64,000 nucleotides of DNA from Rostrohypoxylon terebratum (GCA_022497145.1 MU385887.1:233428-297427); one strand, 5' to 3'. Positions 1 through 14,114 are shown, counted from the first letter of the stretch. The notes: a model not told the origin generated them from the letters alone. Translations and numbers: made by a program.

Positions 1-107
1 AAATTGCAAATATTCGCGTCGCTTCGATTCTTTTGCTGCCCTAAAATTTTACTAAAATAAGCACACACCGACCCTGGTCTAGTCCGCTAATTCGACTATC
101 TAAATAG

Positions 108-1034
108 GGGATGGAGAGTATGTGGCTGGATCTCATCATCACCACCATCAAGCTCCTACGGGGCCAGGATCTAGAAACTCGGCCGACGTGCGCCCAGCTC
201 AAGTATTTACCGGTTACCCCCAACAGTACCCTAGTCATTCCGCCTCGGAATCGTCCATGCCACCGATGCATGACGGTCTTGGCGGTTCCCACCATAACAC
301 TATCGTAGCTCGACGTATGAAGGACGAAGAAGACGAGGAAGAAAAAAATCCGGAAGGTTTATTCCCCGACCTACCGGATGCTAAGAAGCGGAAGTTCATC
401 CTCGTCGAAGATAACAAACGTAATGCTCGCCTACGAGTACGTGTCATGCTCGAAGATGTGAACCCAAGTGAAATCCCCGACTCGTTTCGCAAGAGCTCTG
501 CCGTCTTCCCGCGCAGTTACTTTCCGCGCGAGATGCAAAGCCCGCCTCCAAGTGCCACGGGAAGTCAATTCTTCCAAGACGACTTGAGCGATGATAATAT
601 GGAAATCGACGGCAGACGTGTCGGGCGCCCTCGGAGAGACGCCATGAGGGAGCGCGTCATGGTGAAGGCGCCTATGTCCGGTGGCAGCGAAGCCGAAGTT
701 GCCATTCCGAGAATCAGAAGAGGTTCGCGTATAAAGGAGGTGCGACTCAACGACCTGGCCTATCGCATGGCTTGGTTGCACAGTCGCGTCTTTGCTGGAA
801 GGACTGTTTTTCTCCAGCGAGCTCGTAAGTTTGATGATTGGACCCCTGAAAGTTCATGAACCCGGTAGCTAACGTTTTCTCCTAGTCGATTGCTATCGGA
901 ACAAGACTTGCAATTCGATCGAAGGCGCCACCCAGGACGTAAGAACCACGGTGCCTCACTACGAAACGAGAGTCGGCAAGCGAAGATGGGGCGAACGTGA
1001 ACGTCGCGTCGAAAAGCGGGAAGACGAGTCCTAA
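108..1034 (+). CDS. Uncharacterised conserved fungal protein, 3' part (partial at left edge)
   Basis: Two exons are visible, 108-824 and 886-1034, joined in phase 1 across an intron with GTAAGT donor and CTAG acceptor. The left end is an acceptor (TAG at 105-107, with a GCTAAT branch-like site just before it), so earlier exons lie outside or at the very edge of the window. At least 287 residues are encoded. They include a His run near the visible N-terminus, an acidic stretch (DEEDEEEK), then a conserved-looking block with VRVMLEDV, EIPDSFRKS and FPREMQSPPPS. An AT-hook-like core (GRRVGRPRRD) follows, and the tail is rich in Arg and Glu. From memory this block occurs in other ascomycete proteins, but I cannot attach a domain name or function. 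The AT-hook-like core and basic tail hint at nuclear or DNA-associated work; that is inference. Confidence 0.75.
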
Positions 1035-4000
1035 CCCGATCTATTTCTCTTTATATACCGCCCGTGTACATGATATCCCACTGACGTCCTGCCATTTTTC
1101 ACCACTTTTCGTCTCGGCTTCTTATATTATTTTTACACTATCTCGTCGAGTCACGGCCATGTGGGATCGTGCTGTTTCCTTGCCGGGCGCACAAAATAAT
1201 GGCCTCGTCACACATACATTGCGACCCGCGCTTGTATTATATTTGCGCTTTATAGAGTCAACCAAAAAAAAAAGTCTATTACGATATACGACCGATTTAC
1301 CTCGTCTCGTCTCATTCGATCCGATTCTTATATCTCCGTGATGCTGACTTGATGCGGATATTTCCTATCTCCCTTATCCGATTATGCCTTTTGATATTCT
1401 CGGATACGTCTCCTTCCGAGGACTGGAATCCTGACGTCTTATAATGACAATGATTTATCTCACCATATATTACGTGGTACCGATTTCCTTACCTATGCTT
1501 ATTATGTGCGATTTACTGCTAGAGGCTGGCCAGGGCGACGGGAGGTGAATATATTACAATATTTTTCGGGTCCATTTCTGCATACATGGTTTTCCCGCGG
1601 AAGCTACTTTACAGGATAGAGGAGTTTACGTATATTTTTCTACGGTGGCGGGTATAGGGTCAAAACTGGAAAAGGAGAAAAAATGATATATCGGGAGTAT
1701 TAGTTCGGCTTGGGAAAGGCAAGAGATTGTTCATAGGGGAGATACCAAGCTTTGTCTATATGTTATCTCCTAGATTGGTTTGGTTTGTGACAGGTCCTCG
1801 GGAGGGCGAGTGTGCAGTCGGGTTGATCGGCTGGTATAGCTGTATAAGTCCGGTGAGAATGGATGATGATGTTCGGGGCTTTTTAGGTACGACGCGGTCT
1901 ACCTCACGGGTGAGGAAGGCATGTTAGAGTGTAGGGTAATGCCCGTGACGTCGTCGGTTGGCCTTTGTGTTTTCGTTCACGCCGAGGTATATATAATACA
2001 ATAAATATAAGACATCATCATCATCATCATCATCACAAACACTAAGTGACTTTCGTTGACCGAGGAGATGCAGAAGGTGCGTCTGAACGTAAATTAGTGG
2101 CCACGTTCGTAATAAGCATGTCGTGACGTCGCCTTAAGGTTTAAGTTAAGGTTGTTGGAAATGTTGGAAATGTTAGAGGTCGTTTAGGAATTGACTCGGA
2201 TACAGTAAAAACGGCTTACGATAGGTGACTCCTTCCCTTTTTATTCCTATTGCCTCTCGGTTGTTGCTTACGAGATTTCTTCTAAATTTTCTATGATGCG
2301 AACACACGATAGTGGAATGTACCAGGAGGCAAGTCGTATGATATACTGCATTACTAATACATGATTTGTGACTAGAGTTCTCCGGGAGCACATCTCCGAC
2401 TGGACCATACTTCATTTTTTCCCCACTATCACCACTATATCCATATCTTCGTAATCTCCTCCTCAGCCACTCAGTCAGCGACGCGAAGGCAATTCTTGCC
2501 TCCATCGCCAATTCCGCATCGTATAAACGTCAAATCGGAGGTAAACCTCCCCCTAATTATTGCCCCTATCGCGACGAACGTACCGGTACTATGTATGGTA
2601 TACCGCATTCAAGCCACCGGACCTAAGTAGGTACCTATACCTACTCTACCCTCTGCGCAAGTAAACCCAAGCACAGTACAGTACCTAAGTCTACACAAAA
2701 ATAATAAATTAGAACATGCAAGCCACCAAGCGCCTCTCATCTCATCTCGTCTCGTCTCATCTCATTTCCTCCGCTCCCTCCATACACGCCCCCCATTCCA
2801 GTTCTACCTAGTACCTACCAACTTCAAAAGTAAAGAGCGAAAAAAGGGGGGCAAGAGGTAGGGGGGAGGGGGCGCGCGTGTATCCGCGTTCCCTCCCGCG
2901 CACCGCGCGCACCGTCCCGCCAGCGGCGTGGATGCGGGAACCCGCCTCGTTTCCCTCCCTCTTCTCCCTCTCTCCCTCTCCCTCACTCGCGCGTTTTTGC
3001 CTCGTGTCCGTGCGGCCGGCCCGCGCGCGTCGGTGTGGTCGCACCGTAGAAAATGGATACGTACTTCGTACCTAGTAGCGTGCACGTATCCGTGGGCGTT
3101 ATCCATACTATGTACTTTTATAAGTACTACATGCCTAGGTACCTACTACAGCTACTTAAGTACTTATTAGGCAAATAGGTAGATAGGGAGGTTGGTGTAT
3201 GTACATATGTAGTAGGTATGTACCTGAGTAGGTAGGTAGTTTCGTGAGGCTCTCGGACTTGCTATTATTATCTTGGTTAAATTGGAGATAAGACTTGGAC
3301 AATTGAGATCTGCAATAGAGATAACTCGGAGGCAGGTAAGTCAAGAATGAATGACGTTGGAGATACCTCACTAGGTCGTGTGCGTATAGAATGTTGTACA
3401 AGTACCAAGTAGTAATGCATTTAGCTTGACAAACAGTAAAGGTCACCTTCTATGGAAGATCCCACGTTAATACACACGATGCAAATGAACCTTCCCTCGT
3501 AAAGCCTTGATTATTGATCCACTACTCATACACAGTGAGGGGACTAGTCTAGTAACAATGCTCATATAACAAGGCTCGATAAAATATAATAAGGAATCTA
3601 CGGGGTATATCGTTCGTATCCATATCCATATCCATCTCTCCTTTCGTTTTCCTCATAAAATCCGTAGGGGTATCTTGCCTTTTGATGATGATGATGACAG
3701 GAATAAACAAAGGGAAGCCCACAAGATGTATAAGGGAAAGTGAAACAGTGGTGGTGATGGTGGGAGACGGGAAGCGATGGACTGTACACGACATCTCTAA
3801 GCCAGAAGAAAACCCACCATAATCCAGTCTGTCCTAACAAGAAAAGCCCAAGACCCTCAATAATTTTCCCAATACATGCTTTACAGGCCTCATCATGCTT
3901 CTTCCTTTATCTTCCGCTCTGAGCTCCATATACACTCCCCTATACGTCCGACATCTTATATGCTTTACCATATTATTCCATCCTAACCTGCCGAGAGATG

Positions 4001-4134
4001 TATCAATCCCGGCAACATGTACGTATACGTGAAAAGAATGAACAAACATATCAACAGATAAAGTAAACCATATACACCATAGACAGTTCGTACATCAACT
4101 CTAAAATAGCAACAGAACTCCCAGACAGAACCAC
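1035..4134. other. Intergenic region without recognisable gene
   Basis: This 3.1 kb lies between two convergent genes. Open frames here are short or low-complexity. It holds a CAT microsatellite (about 2013-2034), CTCAT/CTCGT pyrimidine runs (about 2735-2770), a very GC-rich CpG- and CGCG-dense island (about 2860-3040) next to a CCCTCTC run, and several TACCTAGGTACCTAC-type palindromic words (for example near 3133). The GC island could be promoter-like, but I see no gene that it would serve. Confidence 0.6.
2013..2034. repeat. CAT microsatellite
   Basis: About seven perfect CAT units lie in an AT-rich intergenic flank. Confidence 0.9.
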
Positions 4135-7043
4135 TTAACGTCTGGTATCCGAGTTCGTCGTAACGGAGTCATAATCGTGGTCGCGGACAGACCTGTGATG
4201 ACGGGCCACGTCGCGTCGGTTGGTGTTTGAAGTCTCGTACTCGAGGGCGCGAGTACCGCGCCCATCGTCATCCGAGTCATCGTCGCGCCTGTGTCTTCTA
4301 TGGCGCTCCCGGTCGTCATCTCGACGATAGTCGTAGTCATCATCGTGCTCTCGACGATGACGGCGAGCTAATCGCTTCTCTTCGTCGTCGCGGCTGTCGT
4401 AATCGTGATTGCTGCCCATCTCTTTTTCGTATTCCTTTCTCTTGGCGGCTAATGTCTAGGTTAGCGACTCATTCCTATTTTCATTTCTGCTAATCGGGGA
4501 GTGTGTTAGCGTGAGAACGTACCTCTAATCTGCGCCGTAGCATTGGCATAGTCTTGAATCTCTTCCTTGTTCAAGACCCTTAGCACAATAACAAAGTCAT
4601 CGCGCACCTCAAAGCGTTCTTTACCGGCCAAGGCGGCGGGGCTGATTAGCCTGCGGTTGACCTTAGTCCAACGCGCGCCCGGCGGAACGCCCTTTTTAGT
4701 CTTGTCATCCTTGTGCGGAGCGACACCCTCCCGGATGGGGTTCTCCTCCTCGGGGAACTTAGCGCTAGGCGGCTTGAGGATACCCTTAATGGGCTTCTGC
4801 TCGGACTTGTCGCGCGGCGGTGACACCACACGGACTTGTTTCTCCGATGTCGCAACAACTTCGCGGCCCCGAGACTCTTCACCAGAGTCGGTCGATTGGC
4901 GCTCGGTAGAGGCAGAGGGGCTAGCCTCTTTGTTAGATGAACGATCCCCAACAGGAGACCTCTCCTTGGGTTTCTCTTGACTATCCTTGGCAGCTAACTC
5001 GGCTTTGACGTCTAGTAGATCATTGGTGTTTGTGGGATCGAACGCTGAGTTGAGCCCGCGCCTACGCGAGGCACCTTTAGTATCGTCGGAGGCTGGTGAG
5101 TCGTCTCTCTTGTCAGCTGCGGTGGACCCGTTGAGTACTGCCTCGGTATCCCGTTTGATACGCTCGGAGCGCTCGCGAGATCGGTCTCGCTCCTTCTCGC
5201 GCTCACGCTGTTCTAACTCACGCTCTCGCTCCTTCTCCTGCTCTCGCTGGTCACGGTCTCGTTCCCTTTCGCGATCGAGAGCGCGTTCGCGGATACGCTC
5301 CCTCTCAAGCTCTCGGTCAGCATCGCGGCCCCTGGTGGCCGACGTTGACTCCGCCCGTTCCCTCCGGGACTCTCGTCGTTCTAAGGTAGCATCTTCTCTA
5401 GGAGAAGGTTTGCGTTCCACAACATCTCGCTCTTTAGGCTTATACCTGTCACTATTGCGGGAACTACCTACATCTACCTCTTCGTCGATAGTGTCCCTGC
5501 GACGCGGAGAGACCCTGCGGTCATCATCCTTGGACATTTCCTTAGGAGCGGCAAGCCCCATTGCAGCAGCAGCAACGCCTAGGCCTGCGGCTACCTTATC
5601 GCGGGCTCGGCCGCCTAGGCTGCCTTTGCGGTTTAGAGTATCTCTCGAGTCCCTAGAGTCACGGCTTACAGTGTCGTCAATAGACTGCCTAGTATCGTGA
5701 GAGCGAGCATAATCAATAGACTCGTCAGAGCGACGCCGTGGCTCGCGCTCCGCCGCTTCCCGCCGCAAGCGCCGGTCGTCGTAGTCGCGCCGATCTACTG
5801 ACCTTGCCGGGCGATCTGGTTGCTCTACTTTAAGGGAATCCGTGCGAATACCAAATCCGCGCGCAGAGACCTCAGGGTCAAGATAAGGGTCATCGCGCTC
5901 CCGACGACGATGTAGGCGTTCGTCATCGTGAGAACGGTAAAGGTCATCGGCATGCGTAATGCGCGCCGGCGTATCTTGGTACAGAGATACAGGCCGTGGT
6001 CGCGCAGCCACTCTACGTTCAGGAGATGGGTCCCTTGGCGCTGCTTCAATCCGACGTTTAGGGTCGACAGGTGGCGCAGCCGGAACAGGTGGTGGTAAAG
6101 CTGGCATGGTGACTGTAGGTCGGTCGTAGATACCTGCAGCGGCTGCTCTGTTGAAGCGATCAAGTCCAGACGATAGAGGTGGTGGGCCGCGGCCGCGGCC
6201 GGGGCCGGGACCTGAAGCGTCGTAGCGTCCTGGGTCGTTGCTAACGACGTTCACAGTAGGTCTGAAATAGTTGTTAGGGGGACGGTCAACGCTCTCCCGC
6301 CTTCGTCCACGCGACTGCTGGCGGTTGTGGTCCAAATCGTATCGAGCTAGATCGCCAGGCTTGGCGTATTCGTAGCCTTCGTTCTCGTAGTCGATTACCG
6401 CTGTGGTATCAAGGTCATGTGACGGGGTCGCATAATTGGCGTGGGGGAGGGAGTATCTGTAGTAGTCGGTAGCGGTGTGTGTCGGGGCTCGAAGTCTGTC
6501 GTCGATGCCGCCAACTCGTTCTCTCAACCGTCTAAGTTCGTCGTTGCTAAGCGTCGCGCTTTGGCTATAGCCGTGATATCGTTGGCTCCGGGAGGTGGTG
6601 GTGGAGGCAGGTAGCGTATAGTAGGTCTCATCGCTCGATCGATAAGGGTCGTGTGACGGACTAGTTTGGCGGGCGGCAGATGACGTGTGGGAGGATGACC
6701 CATGAGAAGGTCGTGTGGCATGGTTAGTCGTAACTATGATAGGTTTTGGCGCGCCTGAATCCACCGTGGATGAGCGACGACGTGCGGTATTTGAAGTGCG
6801 CGGCGCTGGCTCTTTAGTAACATTGTAAGTTGTAATGGTTGTGGTTGGGGGATTAGTCGAAGAAGACGAGGCTTTATGATCATTTACTCTCCGCGGGGCA
6901 GCAGCGTCATAGCGAGCCGTCGGTATTGCGTGAAGATCCCCGCTCAAATGAGGGTTGTAACCCACGCCGACAGGCAACGAGGCTCGCGCGGGGTTGGAGG
7001 TAGGCGACCTACGCCCTGAATACCGGTATCGAGGCTCAGTCAT
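4135..7043 (-). CDS. DUF8035-type highly charged protein
   Basis: Two exons on the minus strand, 4523-7043 and 4135-4448, flank a 74 bp intron (GTACGT donor, ATTAG acceptor). The product is 944 residues. I start at the first ATG (7043, MTEPRYRY); the frame is open upstream only through a GTG. The N-terminal two thirds is Arg/Asp/Pro/Ser-rich and looks disordered. A long mixed-charge Arg/Glu segment follows (RERERDRDQREQEKERERE, coded near 5190-5300), probably a single helix or coiled coil. The only globular-looking part is C-terminal (GARWTKVNRRLISP...DFVIVLRVLNKEEI), which I recognise from memory as the DUF8035 motif. It runs across the splice junction into KRKEYEKE, followed by an acidic/basic tail. 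The function of the family is not established. Confidence in the gene model is high and in the family name moderate. Confidence 0.85.
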
Positions 7044-9170
7044 ATTGATGTTGGTTGGTTCGTCGATCAGCTCGTCCACAGTATAAGATATGACTCAAGT
7101 GAAATCAATATTTCGAAATTTTCAAGCCTTCTAGCGACCGATAACGATCACGATAGAGCCACAAATTGGTCTCAAAATTGAAGCTGAGGAAGAAGTCTCG
7201 GTGAGAAGAAGTGAGAAAATGAAATCAGACAAATAGAAAACAGGAAAGTCTGCGAAGGGAGGGAGGTGGGAAAGGTGGGATGTAATTATGTCCGGCTTAT
7301 TTCTTAGTCCTGACAATATGACCAGGTTTCGTATATGAAGGTCAGGTTTCCAGTTTGGGGGCCGAACAGTTAGGAGTGCAAAAGGTCTTGTGGCCTTTTT
7401 TCTTTTTTCACTCTTTTTTTTTCACCCTCTTCGTGTATTATTTTTGATCGAGTGATAAAAGATGGGTCGTTCTGCGACATAAGTAAGTCATTGGGGAATT
7501 CCAAAATTCAGCGCGGAAAATGTATAGTACGTAGTACATGACGAATTTTTATAATGGCGACAACATTTTCCGGAGAATCGAAAGCCGAGTGGTGCCGCTT
7601 AAGAAGAGTGTAGTAAAGTAAAGAATTGCATGAGGTACTTACCGAGAAGCGAAACCCTGGTCAAGAGGTACAGGCAACAGACGAGGATATCAGGGTCCTA
7701 TCGTGGGGTAGAAGCCATAGAACGGCTGAGAAGGGTTGTATTGCTATGGGTTTGCGTAGTCGGGTTGGGCTGCAGAACAGGGAACCGGCGGTGAAATTGG
7801 GCCACTAAGATGAAGGACCCTGGAAGCCAGCCACGAGCCACAAGCGTTCAGGTCCTCCTATCCCCTTGATTGACAATGATTGCCGGTACGCTGTACTGTT
7901 CGCGAGCCCTTTTGCCGGGAAGAGGCAAATTGTGTGAGTTGTTCGTCAGATAGGGATCAAGTGACCCGAGAGTGAAGCGCAAAGTGCAAAAAGAGATAGA
8001 CCGGACAACTTGAACAGGGAAAGCAAGCAAATGTTTCAGCAGAAGTGCAGAAAGACTTGCCCACCAGGTATGCGGTAATGATTGTGGGTGCGTCGTTTAC
8101 CAGATTTTATTTGCCTGAAGAGGGAGCTATTTTCTACCCTCCAAGTAATCCAAGTAACGACACCCGGTTTTGATATAGCCAATAATGAGTGATTTTGATC
8201 CTGATGTATATCCAGTTGTGGTAGTAGCGGGGTTATTGTCGTCGTTTTTATTTGTGTGCCTCGCAATCACAGCGCGGGCGTACTAACTGGTCGACTCGAC
8301 AACAACCTTTGCCTTCGGATAGGTGCGTTTTCCGTTGCCCCCTTTGGTTCCGGCAGTGGTAGCGCAAATAGAATATTCTATAGAAGGAAATGGTGACTGG
8401 CTAGCTAAGAAATGCTAACGATGGCCCTGAGGCTCTGTACGTGAATAAGCAGGCGACTGCTGACGAGAGCTTCTTTTTCAGAAGGCTAAAAATTGAACTG
8501 GTGGGTTTCCTAATTTTTTCTCTCTCATGCAGCTTGGTGATCCCTTAGGTAAGTAGGTTTAAGGCAGGTCATGCATAAATGTGTGCTTTGCCATGCATGC
8601 AGAAAGAGACGGAGTGGGGTGTGGTGTAGTTGGTTGGTCCGAAACTAGTTCAAAGAGAGGAGGGACGGCAGGATACGGAAACTCTTTGCCTATGCCCCTG
8701 TTAATGGCTCGTAGGATTTCGCGGTTGAAACGGCGTGGAATGATCTGACGATTATGGACACGGTCCCCTGAGTTTGTTGTATTAAGGGAAGGGAAGGGAA
8801 ATTTGAAGAGCAGCTAAGGTCCTTGGCTGACAAACTCGAGCTTCGAAGACGGGACCGTGGAAAATACCAGGTAATGCGACTAGTATGCGATAGAAGCATC
8901 CAAAAATCAAAAGATGATAATGACGATGGTGGTGGAGGGGCATTCACTACCCAGCAAGTAAGACGTAGCGAATGGTGGGATGGAGTAGGGTCGGCGATGA
9001 CGTCCCGGCGTACACAGGGTAGAAATGGGTTGCGTCAATGGCAAGCTTAGACTGAACTAGAGTCTAGCTTATCCGGCCAAGTTCAGCTACTAGGTGAGCA
9101 ATAGAAATGAAGCGTTGACAGGTACCAAGGATAGACACCAGGATATAGGATAGGCCAACCCGGACGAGGA

Positions 9171-9240
9171 ATGGCCAGGATAGTCAGGATGGTCAGGATG
9201 TTGAGGATGGTAATGGATGGTATGGATGGTATGGATGGTT
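9171..9240. repeat. GGATGGT-type minisatellite
   Basis: Imperfect units of GTCAGGAT and then GGTATGGAT repeat along about 70 bp, becoming more regular towards the right end. Confidence 0.8.
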
Positions 9241-12200
9241 ACGCTGATCGGAAGACTAAGAGAGCCCCCGTTACCCGTTTAGCCCGTTCGAAATGGTGTT
9301 CGAGGATTCGACGATAATGATCAATGAGAGACTCGAATGTTCAGCAAACTAAGCCTACTTCGTATTAATGCACTTCCGAGATCGTAGCCCTTTGCATTGC
9401 ATGGACTAGCATATATAGAGTACCTAGGTCCTAAGGTAGGTAGAATTTGCATATGCTGGAAGTCTGCAGAAATCTGCATAGGCACTAGGCGTAGGGGGGA
9501 ACACGAACCAAACGTAACCAGACGTAACCAAACGTCAACTGAATCAATGATCAGCGACCTGAGCGCCCCGTCGCATGTAGGATCGATCCGTGAGACCGTG
9601 CCGTAATATGGATGTAATGTTGTAGTGAGATATGGATTAGGTAGATTCCAACGATAAAATGATTTGTATAAAATATAATATATAAAAGATGATAAAAGTA
9701 AGATATAAAAAGTAAAAGGGTAAAAGGCAAAAGTAAAAAGAATGTACTGGGTATACCTTAGTAGGTAGTATTTACTACTAGGTACCTAGTATGCAGGAAT
9801 TTAAGTATAACAATAATAGCAACCTCGACGCTGGCAGTTGCCTGGAAATGGATTAATAATGTATGTCTGATCTAGTTGGAGAGTTCCAAAGTTTGGTCTA
9901 GTCTTGAGACTGGCGTCTAATAAGGCGTTATAGGTAGCGGGTAGGCAGGTAGGAAAGTGCTATGGATGTAAGTGCTAGCGGCGGATTGTTAGTTCCAAGT
10001 TCCAAGTTGCTGCTAATATCGGAAACATCGATTTGATCAAATGAACCAACGTCGCTTACTTCATTCATTCAAGGTTTGCAAGGTTTGCAAGGTTTGGGAT
10101 GAAAAGACTCCAGACTCCAAACTCAAGACAAAACTCAAGACTCGAGACTCTCATCCTGCTTTTACATAATTTTCTTAGATTCTCTCAAAAAGCTCCAGGT
10201 TCTTATTCTGTTTCAACTACCATCAGTCTTGTTATGCTGATAGGTAAACAACCAAGTTTTATTTTTGTCTCTCGTTTTTGGAAATTACCTAACCAAAGTT
10301 CCCATTCGGCAATGCGCCAACGAATTGCTGTTGATACTCTCTACATCTGTACATCTGCACATCTACAAATCTGCACAGCTTCTCTTTTCATCCATGGATA
10401 TAGCGAATGGGCTCATCCCCCCCTCCATCAACTGCCTCTTCAAAATATTCCGCAACCACAACCACAACACGTAAATATTACCAGCGCATATTCCTCCGCA
10501 CACCGTCTCGCCATCTATCATGCATCTCACGTATTCCAGGTATTCCAGGTATTTCCAGATATCCCGGACATCAGGTATGTATCCTGTCCATCGTACAACA
10601 AGACAAATCACATGGAAATAGCCCGAGATATCCAAGGCTTTGACCTAAATCGGCTGTGTTCAATCTATGTCATTCATCATCAATCACACTCTCTCGCCAT
10701 GGCAACAAATATCACGACACCAATCGCCAAATCATTCCCGTCTCGTTTTCGGCCCTCTTTACCATAATCGTCTCAACCACCCTTTTGAACCGGTTGGTAT
10801 GTTCAAGTCTGGTTCTCCATCCTCATTGGTGCTTTATTTTGGTGTTTCGGGCTTCAACACTACTAGATTCGATTGGAACCCAATGGCTGAATGGATCCCC
10901 TTCCGCTTCCCCTCTCTGGCTACGGGACCGCGAGATCGTTTCTTTGAGTCACAATTGTCTCTCAGAATTGGTCAAACTCTCCTGTCACTTTGTGACTTCT
11001 AATCCTCGTGCCTCGTGGCCCGGCCCGAACCTTTGGTTCCGGCGTCTCGCCTCGTCTCGCATAGGTCAAACTAAGTCCTTTTTTGACGCATGGTTCTCTA
11101 ACAGAGAGGCTGCGTATATTCAGCCCAGACAGGCTGTACTATGCAGTATACCTTGGGCTGTAGAATTTCATATTACCCGAAACGGCAAGTAGGACGAGAG
11201 AATTCTACCTAGGTAGATATCTATATGCAGCCTACACATGTCTAGGACCCTAGGTACACATGTGAACAACTACTTCCTATCTCAAACACCACCAAAATGA
11301 CGATTTGCAGTCTACCGTGGTGAGAAGGACGTAGGCCGCCCAAGTGGCGAATCGTTCAACTGCCCTTGTATGATTGGGCTGCTATAACATAAGGGATGGC
11401 TTGCGACAGCTCCTACACCCCTCGCGGCACTTGACAAATATCCCTCTCAAATCACATGCTACTCACCAGCCAAGGCTTTCGTCTGCAATCTGTTTCAAAT
11501 CTGCTTCCTTACATTTCTCATTCGACAGCTTCTAGACCGGTAGAGTCGTAGATTTGTAGAGTTGCCTTAATTAGCAACTAGGGGGACGGATCGACTCGAC
11601 GAGTAGCAATCAACCGCCATCATGATCAAGCTCGTAGGATCCGGCGTTCGAATAGGTCAGCTAACCTGCACTTGCGTACGTATTAATTTACTAAGGAACT
11701 AAACTATGCCCGATTTTTCACCTTGTCCTGCTTGTCCTTCTTGGGCGCTCGCTCACTATTCGCCTAGGTATGTGGTATGTGAGGGTTGGCGTTGGAACGA
11801 AGATCCCCTACCGTAGCAACCAGCTCCGTCGACGGCCACCTCCGCCGTCATGGCTTGGTCTTTGGCTACATCTAGGTATATGGGCCTTCTCCGCTGACCT
11901 AGGATTCCTAGTCTAAATTGGGCTTGAATAGCATGTCCCACTCGCATAGAGCGCCTAATATACAATGTTATGCCGATACGGGACTGCGGGAGCATCTTCT
12001 TCAAGGTAACTCCTCGCTAGATCGACCAAGGAGATGCGTTATTCCTCTGATCCGTTCTGTCCCATCGAGCTTTACCCAATGGTTAGGGATGCGCACTTGA
12101 ACATGTAGTTGGTTCTAGGGGCTTCTGGGTCCTACGAGCTTCTGGTCAATTGGGCACACGCAGTAGATCGTTCGTGTAGGCGCGTGAGTAGCATAAGCGC

Positions 12201-14114
12201 CGCGCAGCTTCAAGATGTTGGGCTTTTCACGTTCTCAGCATGCTTGAATAGAAAGCCAGATCTAGGGTTTGATAGGGGTAGGGCCAACCAACAATAGCTA
12301 ACCCCTGAAGACTGAGCCCTACGGGCTGTAAAACGGGCTCAGCTAGGAGAACCAACAAGAACACGCGGGTTACGAACGTTCAAGTTGTTAGGCTACGAGT
12401 CAACGCTACAGCCGCATCCTGTAAGTCACTAAAAGTCCACCACGTCGCGCATCCTCAGGGAGATTATCGTAGACTTCACCGCTCCCCTCCTCGTTGACAT
12501 CACTTTCTCGATTCATAATAATCGAAAATCGACGTCATCAAGCAAGAGGAAATAGACACGGGACAAACAATGCCTCACTAAGCAACTCACGCGATACATG
12601 TTGATCGACGAGAGCCCGGGTTTGACTCGCCAATAACTAGAAGTATTTTCCGATTAGCTCTTAGGCCTCTCAAACCTTTCAAACCCCGAAGCGGTCAAAA
12701 GACTACGATACTGACTTGGCAATTCTAGGAACATTCGAGTCCAGTGACCTTCGCCAGATAGGTGACACAGATGCCAGATCATCAACCTTAAGTCATATCT
12801 TATAACCTACCTACTTATGTATTGCCCTTTCACATCAGGTCGAAAAAGGGGAGGTTGGAGAAGCGAAGCTTGAATAGCCAAGGCGTTTCGACATCAACCT
12901 ACCTAGGTCCTACGTTACTAAGGATACAAAAATATCCCTACATCTTACCAATGCCGTTATCACAACAACTACCCAAAAACGACTCTAAACGGATGGACGA
13001 GAACGCGCGACAGGCAATGCGAAAAGTCTCACGAGGTAGTCGCTCACAAATGTGTTTACGATCCCATCTCTTACTACGCCCGCCTCAAGCCCGTGCCACG
13101 CCAACAACCCATCATCACCCTTCCGTCATCATCAGCCCCCTACCAAAGCCGCGGTCCCTACATACGCAGCATCTATCCACCGACATGACTCTCAGCCTCT
13201 CCCTACGTCGCGTCTCGACGCCGCTGACACAAGGCGGCTCCCCACGCGCGTCCCCTAATCGCTGACGCGCATATCCGAGTGCGTCGAGCCGTGGTCGTGC
13301 AGCCCAAACCGGCCTCCTAGCAGCAACGCTCCTCTGCGTAACCCACAGGCTTCGCAGGGCGTAAGCGTACAAAAACAGGGCGAATAACCTCACCGATGGA
13401 CCGATTCGAGCCACTTCCACATCCACTCTTCCTCTTTAAACCCCCCACACCCGCGCCCCCCCTCGTATATTGCTTTTGTTCCATGCCGTGCGACGCGCCA
13501 CCAGCTTGGCGGGCAAAACCTGGATACCCGTTTACGTATGTTGCGCATAACTAACCATGTACGTGTGCAGATAAGCTCTACCCTACCTCCCTACCTACCT
13601 CCCTGCGTATGTACGTATGTACTTATGTACAGGTATGTACGTCAGTAGCTACCAAACCCACGATCCAGCAAAACCAGAGCATAGCATAGGCTCGAGGACC
13701 CTTCGTGCATCCCAGCCCGGGAACGTGGACCCCTAACAAGCGCCCTTCACCGGCCGATCGGACGCCGTGCGTCTCCCTCGGCCGCTCCACCGGTCGCGCC
13801 GCATACAGTAAAATACCGAAGTGGGTAGGTAAGTAGTAGTATCTATCCAGACTCCCCTGCGCCGGATCTACGGGATTCCCATCCCCCAGTGGGCCCGGCG
13901 AGGATCATCGAGATTGAGGGTGAGATGTGTCCGAGGCCAGCGCAGCGATCGTAGGATGCCCCATTATTATCATAATCATCACCATCATCCCACTCCCCCT
14001 CGCTTATCTCGTCGTGCGATAGAAGAAGCAAAGGCTACGAATAAGAGCCAAATCTGCATAGATAGATAGATCAATAGATAGATAGGACCTAGGTAGCCCC
14101 GTCGGGACGCCTCC

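Noticed and set aside
108..1034. Assignment of the left-edge protein to DUF8032
   Set aside because: I considered this name, but the conserved block does not match the motif I remember for that family, so I left it unnamed.
2804..3106. Arg/Glu-rich frames in the GC island
   Set aside because: Low-complexity translation of CTC and CGCG runs, open in several frames at once.
4987..5700. Long plus-strand Ser/Arg-rich frame
   Set aside because: It is the antisense of the Arg/Glu-rich segment of the minus-strand DUF8035-type gene; the open frame follows from that codon pattern.
10099..10767. 222-codon plus frame in the 8 kb gap
   Set aside because: It has no recognisable motif, splice-consistent neighbours or start context, and its composition resembles the surrounding non-coding DNA.
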